A stretch of DNA of 13,044 bases, taken from Chitinophagaceae bacterium. Lineage in GTDB: Bacteria; Bacteroidota; Bacteroidia; Chitinophagales; Chitinophagaceae. The translations under genes and the position numbers were made by a program. Where the stretch lies: assembly GCA_025924755.1 (NCBI GenBank), contig JAICHT010000078.1:1-13044 (forward strand), written 5' to 3'. Of this stretch, positions 1 to 6,086 are shown in pieces (the first letter of the stretch is position 1; every line of letters begins with the position of its first letter). The notes beneath the pieces are model-generated. The model searched no databases, had not been told where the DNA came from, and was given only the letters and a program-made list of their open reading frames with translations.

Positions 1-13
1 ACAAATGTTGCCA

Positions 14-46
14 TTTGAATACTGTAGCAATAGTTTGTTAATTTTG
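14..46 (+). promoter_or_regulatory. thrS promoter (-33 TTTG, -7 TAnnTTTG)
   Basis: TTTG at 14-17 and TAATTTTG at 39-46 are separated by 21 bases, which matches the -33/-7 architecture read by the Bacteroidota primary sigma factor. Transcription would begin near position 52, giving a leader of only about 15 nt before the thrS ATG. That is too short for an attenuator or a threonine-responsive leader. The motif is seen directly; activity is inferred. Confidence 0.65.
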
Positions 47-66
47 CCGCTCTTTATACTAATATA

Positions 67-2001
67 ATGATCAATATTACATTTCCGGATGGAGCGATAC
101 GCCAATACGAAAAAGGTACAACTGCTTTGGATATCGCCAAATCCATTTCAGAAGGACTGGCCAGAAAGGTGCTGGCGGCAGAAGTAGCCGGCCAGGTTTG
201 GGATGCCACAAGGCCAATAGAAAACGATACTACTTTAAATTTATTAACCTGGGAAAATGCTGGCGGCAAAAGCACCTTCTGGCATTCATCAGCGCATTTA
301 ATGGCAGAAGCAATTGAAAGCATGTTTCCCGGAGTAAAGTTTTGGGTAGGCCCTGCAGTGGAAAACGGATTTTACTATGATATTGACTTAGGCGACAGGT
401 CTATTAGTGAAGAAGATTTGCGCAAACTGGAAGTGAAGATGGCGGAACTGGCAAAGCAAAATAATGCCTATGTGCGTCAACCCATTTCCAAGCAGGATGC
501 GGTACAATACTTTACCAATAAAGACGATGAGTATAAGTTGGATTTATTAAAAGGTTTGCCGGATGGAGAAATTACCTTTTATACACAAGGCAGTTTCACT
601 GACTTATGCCGCGGGCCTCATATTCCCTCTACTGGTTTTATAAAAGCCATCAAGCTTACCAATATTGCCGGTGCTTATTGGAAAGGCGATGAACGCAACA
701 AACAATTAATACGCATATACGGCGTTACTTTTCCATCACAAAAGCAGTTGGATGAATACCTGCAATTATTGGAAGAAGCGAAAAAGCGGGATCACAGGAA
801 GCTAGGAAAAGAGCTGGGCATTTTTACAATGGATGATGATGTGGGCCCAGGTTTGCCTTTATGGATGCCTAACGGTACTATTATCATTGAAGAATTAGAA
901 AAGCTGGCAAAAGAAACCGAGAAGGACGCAGGATACAAACGGGTGGTAACGCCGCATATCGGCAAAGAGAATTTATATTTAACCAGTGGCCATTTGCCTT
1001 ACTATCAGGATAGTATGTATCCGCCAATGGAGTTGGAAGGAGTGAAGTATTACCTCAAATCCATGAACTGTCCGCACCATCATAAAATATTTGCAGCAGA
1101 ACCTAAAAGCTATAAGGATATGCCGTTGCGGCTGGCAGAATACGGAACCTGCTATCGCTATGAGCAAAGCGGCGAATTATTTGGTTTAATGCGGGTACGT
1201 TGCCTGCATATGAACGATGCACATATCTACTGTACCAAAGCACAATTTGACCAGGAGTTTCGTGCGGTAAACGATATGTACCTGAAATACTTTAAGATTT
1301 TTGGTATTGAAAAATTTGTGATGCGCTTATCACTGCACGATCCGGCCAAGCTGGGACAGAAATATATTGATGAACCGCAACTGTGGCTGGAAACAGAAGA
1401 TATGGTTCGGCAGGTATTAAAAGAAACCGGAACGCCTTATATAGAAGTACCAGACGAAGGTGCATTTTACGGGCCTAAAATAGACGTACAGATATGGAGT
1501 ACTATTGGCCGCGAATTTACATTGGCTACCAACCAGGTAGATTTTGCGCAAGGCCGTCGGTTTAAGCTGGAATTTACCAATCAAAATAACGAAGCGGAAA
1601 CACCTTTGATCATTCACCGGGCGCCATTAGGTACCCACGAACGCTTTATTGGTTTTTTGTTGGAGCATTATGCCGGAAGGTTCCCCACATGGCTGGCGCC
1701 GGTTCAGGTAAAAGTTTTACCCATAAGCGATAAGTTTATAGAATATGCTAAAACTATCTTGCAAAAATTAAAAAAATGGGATATTCGTGCGGAAATTGAT
1801 GACCGGAGCGAAAAGATCGGGAAAAAAATTCGGGATACTGAATTAATGAAAGTGCCCTATATGCTGGTAATAGGTGAGAAAGAAGTTGCTGAAAATAAAG
1901 TTTCCATCAGGCGTCAGGGTAAAGGTGATTTAGGCGCAAAAGACGCCGATGAATTTATTAATGCGGTAAAAGAAGAGATCGCTCAAAGAAGCGCAGAATA
2001 A
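67..2001 (+). CDS. thrS: Threonyl-tRNA synthetase
   Basis: This enzyme charges tRNA-Thr with threonine in the cytoplasm, and its 644 residues are full length for a bacterial ThrRS. Residues 1-62 form the TGS domain. The editing domain that removes mischarged serine follows, with H73 and H77 in an HSSAH motif and C181/H185 in a CRGPH motif. The class II catalytic core (about 245-545) keeps all three zinc ligands: C335 (MNCP), H386 (NDAH) and H517 (IHRAP). Motif 3 reads GTHERF and is followed by an EHYAG stretch. The anticodon-binding domain occupies about 548-644. Compared with the E. coli type, residues next to the ligands differ (MNCPHHH, CLHMNDAHIYC, GTHERF), suggesting a divergent ThrRS branch that still looks active. 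The ATG at 67 suits the promoter at 39-46. No promoter box is visible before infC, so the two genes are probably co-transcribed. Confidence 0.97.
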   Translation: MINITFPDGAIRQYEKGTTALDIAKSISEGLARKVLAAEVAGQVWDATRPIENDTTLNLLTWENAGGKSTFWHSSAHLMAEAIESMFPGVKFWVGPAVENGFYYDIDLGDRSISEEDLRKLEVKMAELAKQNNAYVRQPISKQDAVQYFTNKDDEYKLDLLKGLPDGEITFYTQGSFTDLCRGPHIPSTGFIKAIKLTNIAGAYWKGDERNKQLIRIYGVTFPSQKQLDEYLQLLEEAKKRDHRKLGKELGIFTMDDDVGPGLPLWMPNGTIIIEELEKLAKETEKDAGYKRVVTPHIGKENLYLTSGHLPYYQDSMYPPMELEGVKYYLKSMNCPHHHKIFAAEPKSYKDMPLRLAEYGTCYRYEQSGELFGLMRVRCLHMNDAHIYCTKAQFDQEFRAVNDMYLKYFKIFGIEKFVMRLSLHDPAKLGQKYIDEPQLWLETEDMVRQVLKETGTPYIEVPDEGAFYGPKIDVQIWSTIGREFTLATNQVDFAQGRRFKLEFTNQNNEAETPLIIHRAPLGTHERFIGFLLEHYAGRFPTWLAPVQVKVLPISDKFIEYAKTILQKLKKWDIRAEIDDRSEKIGKKIRDTELMKVPYMLVIGEKEVAENKVSIRRQGKGDLGAKDADEFINAVKEEIAQRSAE

Positions 2002-2020
2002 AATTAAGTAGGCAAGAGTA

Positions 2021-2056
2021 AGAAGCAATAACAAAAAATAGAATTAACTTGCTTCT
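2021..2056 (+). other. Inverted repeat in thrS-infC spacer
   Basis: AGAAGCAA (2021-2028) is perfectly complementary to TTGCTTCT (2049-2056), with a 20-base A-rich spacer. The repeat lies 20 bases after the thrS stop. No T-run follows, so it is a poor intrinsic terminator. It could be an RNA processing or stabilising hairpin between thrS and infC. The function is unknown. Confidence 0.35.
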
Positions 2057-2103
2057 ATACTAAAATATTTCGACAGGCATTTTAAATAAAAAATTAAGAA
2101 TAC

Positions 2104-2142
2104 CCACCAGGTTTACTGCGGCTGTCGACCGTAAACGGTGGA
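2104..2142 (+). promoter_or_regulatory. infC leader hairpin hiding the Shine-Dalgarno-like site
   Basis: CCACC (2104-2108) pairs with GGTGG (2137-2141), and GTTTAC (2111-2116) pairs with GTAAAC (2131-2136). Together they make an 11-bp stem with a two-base bulge (AG, 2109-2110) and a 14-base loop. The 3' arm contains GGTGGA, the only Shine-Dalgarno-like sequence before the infC ATG, at a spacing of 8 bases. Folding should therefore limit ribosome access. In other bacteria the infC-rpmI-rplT genes are controlled through L20-binding leaders or by IF3 itself, so a similar translational switch is a reasonable inference. The ligand is unknown. Confidence 0.6.
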
Positions 2143-2150
2143 TTTAAATT

Positions 2151-2735
2151 ATGGCTTTACCAAACAGAGGAAACTTTAGGGGACGATTTACTCCCCGTAA
2201 AGAACCGGAACATCGCATTAACCACCTTATCAGAGTTCCGCAGATACGACTTGTAGGAGACAATGTTACTGTTGGCGTGTATTCTACACAAGAAGCGTTA
2301 AAAATGGCGCAGGAGCAACAGCTCGATCTAGTTGAAATCTCTCCGCAGGCCGATCCTCCCGTTTGTAAAATTATCGATTACAATAAATTTTTGTACGATA
2401 AAAAGAAGAAAGATAAGGAGATGAAGGCGAAAGCGAAAACGACCGAGATGAAAGAAATTCGCTTTACTCCCAATACGGATGATCACGATTTTGATTTTAA
2501 ATCAAAACATGCCGAAAACTTTTTGAAGGAAGGTAATAAGGTGAAAGCCTACGTGCAGTTTAAAGGGCGGGCCATTCAGTTTAAAGACAGGGGAGAACTG
2601 TTGTTGCTGAAATTTGCCGAACGCCTGGCAGAAGCAGGACAACTGGAAAGTATGCCCAAGCTGGAAGGAAAAAGAATGCTGGCCATATTTACGCCCAAAA
2701 CAGCTAAAAAGAAAGTAGAAGCAAAACAAGCATAA
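2151..2735 (+). CDS. infC: Translation initiation factor IF-3
   Basis: IF-3 binds the 30S subunit, keeps it apart from 50S and checks start-codon and initiator-tRNA pairing. The protein has 194 residues. The N-terminal domain (about 22-90) begins at RINHLIRVPQIRLVG and contains DLVEISPQADPPVCKIIDY. A lysine-rich linker (about 84-98) leads to the C-terminal domain (about 99-184), which has KEIRFTP and KVKAYVQFKGR. A basic Lys-rich tail (about 183-194) follows. About 20 residues precede the conserved core, which is somewhat long. The start is taken as the ATG at 2151. The codon just before it is an in-frame ATT, itself preceded by a TAA, so ATT at 2148 is a theoretical alternative. A hairpin masks the SD-like sequence upstream, and a long hairpin follows the stop codon directly. 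Confidence 0.97.
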   Translation: MALPNRGNFRGRFTPRKEPEHRINHLIRVPQIRLVGDNVTVGVYSTQEALKMAQEQQLDLVEISPQADPPVCKIIDYNKFLYDKKKKDKEMKAKAKTTEMKEIRFTPNTDDHDFDFKSKHAENFLKEGNKVKAYVQFKGRAIQFKDRGELLLLKFAERLAEAGQLESMPKLEGKRMLAIFTPKTAKKKVEAKQA

Positions 2736-2779
2736 AAATGTATCAGCAAAGCTATTTAAACGCTTTGCTGATACATTTT
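2736..2779 (+). terminator. Terminator hairpin after infC
   Basis: The 17 bases after the infC stop (2736-2752) are perfectly complementary to 2762-2778, leaving a 9-base loop. The descending arm ends in TTTTA. The stem is AT-rich but very long and perfect, and it separates infC from rpmI, which has its own promoter box at 2894-2901. Confidence 0.7.
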
Positions 2780-2797
2780 ATTCCATATTGCTTTGTG

Positions 2798-2811
2798 TGC
2801 CTATATAGGCA
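2798..2811. repeat. Perfect 14-bp palindrome TGCCTATATAGGCA
   Basis: TGCCTATATAGGCA is fully self-complementary. It sits between the infC terminator and the rpmI promoter, about 83 bases before the -7 box. It could be a DNA operator. As RNA it could form a 5-bp stem with an ATAT loop followed by ATATTTTTA, making it a second, weak terminator. ATATTGC (2785-2791) and GCAATAT (2809-2815) form an overlapping alternative stem. Confidence 0.4.
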
Positions 2812-2893
2812 ATATTTTTAACTATTGAATCCTTAACTCCTCAATTTCAACGTACACTTAACAAAGTGTGCCTGAACAATCAGTATTTTTTAT

Positions 2894-2901
2894 TACTTTT
2901 G
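2894..2901 (+). promoter_or_regulatory. rpmI-rplT promoter, -7 box TACTTTTG
   Basis: TACTTTTG matches TAnnTTTG exactly. The expected -33 region (near 2871-2874) reads CCTG and is only a weak match. Transcription would start near 2907. The box is placed after the infC terminator, which supports an independent rpmI-rplT transcript. Confidence 0.6.
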
Positions 2902-2996
2902 CGTTCCGTTTTAAGACGGATATTTGCCTGAAGTGGCCCCATAAGTGTCTCCCGGTGGAGAACGCCTCAAAGGTTTTACAGAAATGCATTCATCAA
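2902..2996 (+). promoter_or_regulatory. Structured leader of rpmI-rplT mRNA
   Basis: The predicted untranslated leader is about 90 nt, much longer than the leaders of other genes here. It contains two small hairpins: TCCGT/ACGGA (2905-2909 with 2916-2920) and TCTCC/GGAGA (2948-2952 with 2957-2961, loop CGGT). L20 is known to repress this operon in Bacillus and E. coli through mRNA structures that mimic its rRNA site, so a ribosomal-protein leader is plausible. That role is inferred, not shown. Confidence 0.4.
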
Positions 2997-3194
2997 ATGC
3001 CCAAGGTTAAAACAAATTCCAGTGCCAAAAAACGCTTTAAAGTAACCGGCACCGGTAAAATCACGCATCAAAAAGCTTTTAAGCGCCACATTCTTACCAA
3101 AAAGTCAAAGAAACGCAAACGTGCTATGTCTAAAGACGGTGTTGTATCAAGTGCCAATATGGACTTTGTAAAGCGCCTGTTGTGTATGAAGTAA
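2997..3194 (+). CDS. rpmI: 50S ribosomal protein L35
   Basis: L35 is a small basic protein of the large ribosomal subunit. The 65 residues match the family's usual length. The sequence opens MPKVKTNSSAKKRFKVTGTG, followed by the basic stretch around KKSKKRKR that binds 23S rRNA. The open frame extends upstream to 2868, but that extension (MPEQSVFF...) has no L35 character and overlaps the promoter and leader. The start is therefore set at the ATG at 2997. rplT begins 41 bases after the stop, and the two genes are evidently one operon. Confidence 0.97.
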   Translation: MPKVKTNSSAKKRFKVTGTGKITHQKAFKRHILTKKSKKRKRAMSKDGVVSSANMDFVKRLLCMK

Positions 3195-3235
3195 TTCAAA
3201 ACATTTAATTTTTAAACTTCTAAACTATTTAAGAT

Positions 3236-3580
3236 ATGCCACGTTCGGTAAATGCAGTTGCTTCAAAAGCACGCAGAAAAAAAATATTAAAACAAGCCAA
3301 GGGCTTTTATGGCAAACGGAAAAACGTATATACCGTTGCCAAGAATGTTGTTGAAAAAGGAATGACTTACAGCTATGTAGGTCGTAAACTGAAAAAAAGA
3401 GAATACCGTCGCTTATGGATTGCCCGTATTAATGCGGCTGTAAGAGAAGAAGGTTTAACCTATTCTCAATTCATAAACTTACTGAATACAAAGAATATTG
3501 GACTGGACCGTAAGGTACTGGCTGACCTGGCTATGAGTAATCCGGAAAGCTTTAAAGCCCTGATTGCCCAGGTTAAATAA
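3236..3580 (+). CDS. rplT: 50S ribosomal protein L20
   Basis: L20 is needed early in 50S assembly, binds 23S rRNA, and in studied bacteria also represses its own operon. The length is 114 residues, as expected. The N-terminal half is a long basic extension (MPRSVNAVASKARRKKILKQ, then the AKGFYGKRKNVYTVAKN region). The globular C-terminal half carries YVGRKLKKREYRRLWIARIN and ends near position 114 with LIAQVK. It lies directly after rpmI and before a strong terminator. Confidence 0.98.
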   Translation: MPRSVNAVASKARRKKILKQAKGFYGKRKNVYTVAKNVVEKGMTYSYVGRKLKKREYRRLWIARINAAVREEGLTYSQFINLLNTKNIGLDRKVLADLAMSNPESFKALIAQVK

Positions 3581-3604
3581 TGACTTATAGGATACTAAAT
3601 TTAT

Positions 3605-3640
3605 AAGCCGGATGCTTCAACAGCATTCGGCTTTATTTTT
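3605..3640 (+). terminator. Intrinsic terminator after rplT
   Basis: AAGCCGGATGC (3605-3615) pairs with GCATTCGGCTT (3623-3633), with one G-T wobble and a 7-base loop. The T-rich run TTTATTTTT follows at once. It is a textbook rho-independent terminator closing the rpmI-rplT transcript. Confidence 0.9.
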
Positions 3641-3656
3641 ATAAGGTTAGAACGTA

Positions 3657-3664
3657 TATTTTTG
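3657..3664 (+). promoter_or_regulatory. Promoter of decarboxylase gene, -7 box TATTTTTG
   Basis: TATTTTTG is an exact TAnnTTTG match just after the rplT terminator. TTTA at 3632-3635 is a weak -33 candidate with 21-base spacing. The predicted start near 3670 makes the GTG at 3676 almost leaderless and favours the ATG at 3709 as the true start. Confidence 0.6.
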
Positions 3665-3708
3665 TAAAAAAACAAGTGTTCACTGGACAACCCCCACGTA
3701 CTATTTCA

Positions 3709-5109
3709 ATGAACAATTCTTATCTAGACCTGGTAGACCAGACCTTTAATTTTCCGCAGGAAGGCATAGAAGTTAAAGATAATTATTTGCAGTTTAATGG
3801 TTTAGACCTTAAATCGCTTATCGACAAATACGGAACGCCCATGAAGCTGACCTATTTGCCCAAGATTGGCATGCAGATCAATAAGGCCAAGCAAATGTTT
3901 GCCAATGCTTTTAAAAAGCATAAATATGAAGGGCAGTATTACTATTGCTATTGTACCAAAAGTTCGCACTTCTCTTTTATTGTAGAAGAAGCATTGAACC
4001 ATGGCATTCACTTGGAGACATCTTATGCCTATGATATTGATATCATAAAAAAGCTGTACGAAAAAAAGAAGATCTCAAAGGAGATGTTTATTATTTGCAA
4101 TGGATTCAAGCAAAAGCCCTACACACGGCGCATTGCCTCTCTTATTAACTCGGGCTTCACTAATGTTATTCCTATTTTAGATAATAAGGATGAATTGCTG
4201 GCTTATAAAAAAACGGTGCGGCAGCCTTTTAAATTAGGAATTCGCGTAGCGGCTGAAGAAGAGCCCACTTTCCCCTTTTATACTTCGCGGCTGGGCATAC
4301 GCGCAAAAGATATTTTGGAATTTTATGTTGATAATATAGAGGGATATGAGAACAAGTTTCAATTAAAAATGCTGCATATCTTTTTAAATAAGGGTATAAA
4401 AGATGATATCTACTATTGGTCGGAATTAAACAAGATCATCAATTTATACTGCCAGTTAAAAAAGATTTGCCCGGAACTGGATTCGTTGAATATCGGCGGC
4501 GGGTTTCCTATCAAACATTCGCTTGGTTTTGAGTATGATTACCAATTTATGATCAACGAAATTGTAGGTAATATCAAGGCTGCCTGCAAGCGCAATAAAG
4601 TACCAATGCCCAACATTTTTACCGAATTTGGCAGCTATACGGTAGGCGAAAGCATGGCGCATATTTATAGTGTGATTGGGCAAAAAGTGCAAAACGACCG
4701 TGAAACCTGGTATATGATTGATTCATCGTTTATCACCACTTTGCCAGATACCTGGGGCATAGGCGAAAAGTTTCTGATGCTTCCGATTAATAAGTGGGAT
4801 CAGGAATATCAACGGGTAGTACTGGGCGGCATCACCTGCGATAGTCATGATTATTACGATTCGGAAGAGCATATTAATGAAGTGTTTTTGCCTAAAACAA
4901 ATGGAGACGAACCATTATACGTGGGCTTCTTTCATACCGGCGCATATCAGGATCAAATTAGCGGATATGGTGGTATCAAACACTGCATGATTCCATCGCC
5001 AAAGCATATTATTATTGAGCGGGATAAAAATGGAAAGTTGATTGACTGGGTGTATGCAAAAGAGCAATCAGCGCAAAGCATGTTGAAGATATTGGGTTAT
5101 ATAAAATAA
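3709..5109 (+). CDS. speA: Arginine decarboxylase-like PLP enzyme (fold III)
   Basis: This is probably a PLP-dependent decarboxylase of the alanine-racemase/ODC fold, and it most resembles biosynthetic arginine decarboxylase, which makes agmatine for polyamines. The chosen ATG gives 466 residues; a GTG at 3676 would add 11. Seen features are K84 in CTKSSH (the expected PLP lysine), SRLG at 193-196, the glycine loop NIGGGFP (261-267), C377 in ITCDSH (compare ITCDSDG of SpeA) and GAYQ (411-414). It is much shorter than E. coli-type SpeA (about 650 residues). Two usual sites are altered: the His-x-Gly-Ser region reads HIFLNKG (223-229), and the E-x-G-R phosphate-binding motif reads EFGS (306-309). 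Substrate choice is therefore inferred; another basic amino acid such as lysine or ornithine is possible. The gene is flanked by its own promoter and terminator, with no polyamine genes beside it. Confidence 0.75.
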   Translation: MNNSYLDLVDQTFNFPQEGIEVKDNYLQFNGLDLKSLIDKYGTPMKLTYLPKIGMQINKAKQMFANAFKKHKYEGQYYYCYCTKSSHFSFIVEEALNHGIHLETSYAYDIDIIKKLYEKKKISKEMFIICNGFKQKPYTRRIASLINSGFTNVIPILDNKDELLAYKKTVRQPFKLGIRVAAEEEPTFPFYTSRLGIRAKDILEFYVDNIEGYENKFQLKMLHIFLNKGIKDDIYYWSELNKIINLYCQLKKICPELDSLNIGGGFPIKHSLGFEYDYQFMINEIVGNIKAACKRNKVPMPNIFTEFGSYTVGESMAHIYSVIGQKVQNDRETWYMIDSSFITTLPDTWGIGEKFLMLPINKWDQEYQRVVLGGITCDSHDYYDSEEHINEVFLPKTNGDEPLYVGFFHTGAYQDQISGYGGIKHCMIPSPKHIIIERDKNGKLIDWVYAKEQSAQSMLKILGYIK

Positions 5110-5135
5110 AAAATCCCATTTGACAATGGGATTTT
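5110..5135. terminator. Bidirectional terminator between convergent genes
   Basis: AAAATCCCATT (5110-5120) and AATGGGATTTT (5125-5135) form an 11-bp stem with a TGAC loop. It lies between the decarboxylase (+) and the lipoprotein gene (-). On the minus strand the hairpin is followed by a long T-rich run, so it should stop that transcript well. On the plus strand the T-run is only four bases. Confidence 0.8.
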
Positions 5136-5152
5136 AAAACTTATTTGCAATT

Positions 5153-5581
5153 TTATTGTCCTGATTTCTTCTGGCCAAGAATCTCCTGCTTAGCACTGTT
5201 TCTGTTTTGATCTTGCTGCGCCTGGGTCTGGCTTCTTTGATTATTGTAGTTGTTATTGCCTCTGTAGTACTGCTGCCTGCTGTTATCACTATAATTCCGA
5301 TCTGCATTTCTGTTATCATAGTTTCTGTTATCATGCCTGTTGCTATATTGCCTGTCAGAGTTATACCGATTGTAATAATGATTCCTATGTGGCGCTACAG
5401 GGTAGGCATATACTCCATAAGGTTGAGCTTGATAATATTGTCCGTAATATGGCGAACTATAATATACACCGGCGCCGGTGTCATCATATTCATCATATGT
5501 ACTACGCGTCATACCACAGCTAGTAGCTATTACTACTAAAGCAGCAATAAGACCTATTTGTAAAATACTGAAACGTTTCAT
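5153..5581 (-). CDS. Tyr/Asn/Arg/Gln-rich lipoprotein, unknown function
   Basis: I do not recognise a family. The 142-residue product starts with a lipoprotein signal: MKRF, a hydrophobic stretch (about 6-19), then ATSC with C22 as the likely lipidation site. The mature part is low-complexity. An acidic Tyr-rich start (YDEYDD, YY pairs) gives way at about 65-120 to repeats rich in Asn, Arg, Tyr and Asp, and then to a Gln/Asn/Lys-rich tail. No globular domain is evident. In the DNA the octamer TGTTATCA recurs at 5281, 5311 and 5326, so the repeat has a 15-bp (five-codon) period. It is probably an envelope-anchored disordered protein lipidated by enzymes such as the Lgt encoded downstream. The frame is trusted because of the signal peptide. 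The gene is divergent from the NTF2-like gene, with 49 bases between starts. Confidence 0.8.
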   Translation of the reverse strand: MKRFSILQIGLIAALVVIATSCGMTRSTYDEYDDTGAGVYYSSPYYGQYYQAQPYGVYAYPVAPHRNHYYNRYNSDRQYSNRHDNRNYDNRNADRNYSDNSRQQYYRGNNNYNNQRSQTQAQQDQNRNSAKQEILGQKKSGQ

Positions 5582-5603
5582 TTTTATTGTTTATATTATA
5601 TAA

Positions 5604-5611
5604 TCAATTTG
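5604..5611 (+). promoter_or_regulatory. Possible promoter of NTF2-like gene, -7 box TCAATTTG
   Basis: TCAATTTG matches TAnnTTTG at all but one base and lies 19 bases before the ATG at 5631. No good -33 element is seen. The 49-base region between the divergent genes must also hold the lipoprotein promoter, for which I see no clear box. Confidence 0.35.
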
Positions 5612-5630
5612 TTTACCAAAAACTCTTAAA

Positions 5631-6083
5631 ATGACATATGTGCACTGCCTTTTTGTAGTATTAACATTTATTGGTTCCCAAGCATTTTCGCAAGAGGATT
5701 CAGCAGTTAAAAAGCCGGTGATGCTGCTGTTTGACGGTATGCGAAATGGCGATAGCAGTATGATTCGGGCCGCTTTTAGCCCGGATGCCATTATGCAAAC
5801 CGTTGTTCAAACCAAAGACGGGAAGACAGTGATAGAAAATGAAAAAGTTGATGAATTTATTTCGGTGGTAAGTAAACCACATAAAGAGGTATATGACGAA
5901 CGCATTACTTTTGATGTAATACGCATAGATGGAAATTTAGCGATTGCCTGGGCGCCCTATAAATTTTATGTAGGCAATACTTTCAGCCATTGCGGCGTAG
6001 ACTCTTACCAACTGGTAAAATTAAATGGCGAATGGAAAATTCAATATATCATTGACACCCGCCGCAAAGAAAACTGCCAATAA
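5631..6083 (+). CDS. Secreted NTF2-like protein (Lumazine_bd_2/SnoaL-like)
   Basis: The 150-residue protein has a signal peptide of about 20 residues ending SQAFS before QEDS, so it is probably periplasmic. The n-region lacks Lys or Arg, which is unusual. Residues about 26-145 fit an NTF2-like cone fold as found in small Bacteroidota proteins assigned to the nuclear transport factor 2 / Lumazine_bd_2 group. The visible parts are an amphipathic helix (FDGMRNGDSSMIRAAF), a strand with QTVVQTKDGK, then the paired strands DGNLAIAWAPYKFYVG, SHCGVDSYQLVKLNGEWKI and QYIIDTRR. C121 and C149 could form a disulfide after export. Such folds serve as enzymes or ligand-binding proteins, and no substrate can be assigned. 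Its stop is 3 bases from the stop of the convergent gene on the other strand. Confidence 0.8.
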   Translation: MTYVHCLFVVLTFIGSQAFSQEDSAVKKPVMLLFDGMRNGDSSMIRAAFSPDAIMQTVVQTKDGKTVIENEKVDEFISVVSKPHKEVYDERITFDVIRIDGNLAIAWAPYKFYVGNTFSHCGVDSYQLVKLNGEWKIQYIIDTRRKENCQ

Positions 6084-6086
6084 ATA

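Noticed and set aside
2002..2103. Separate infC promoter in the thrS-infC spacer
   Set aside because: No TTTG and no acceptable TAnnTTTG match is present; the closest string (around 2066-2073) ends in TTCG with the TA misplaced.
2868..2996. 43-codon N-terminal extension of L35
   Set aside because: The added residues show no L35 character, would make the protein far too long, and overlap the promoter and leader; the standard MPKVKT start is at 2997.
3676..3708. GTG start giving 11 more residues to the decarboxylase
   Set aside because: The predicted transcription start is only a few bases before the GTG; the ATG at 3709 has a normal leader. It is not excluded outright.
5207..5539. 110-residue hydrophobic plus-strand frame, which looks like a membrane protein
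   Set aside because: It is antisense to the Tyr/Asn-rich lipoprotein; Asn, Tyr and Asp codons read backwards give Ile, Val and Leu. The minus-strand frame has a proper lipoprotein signal.
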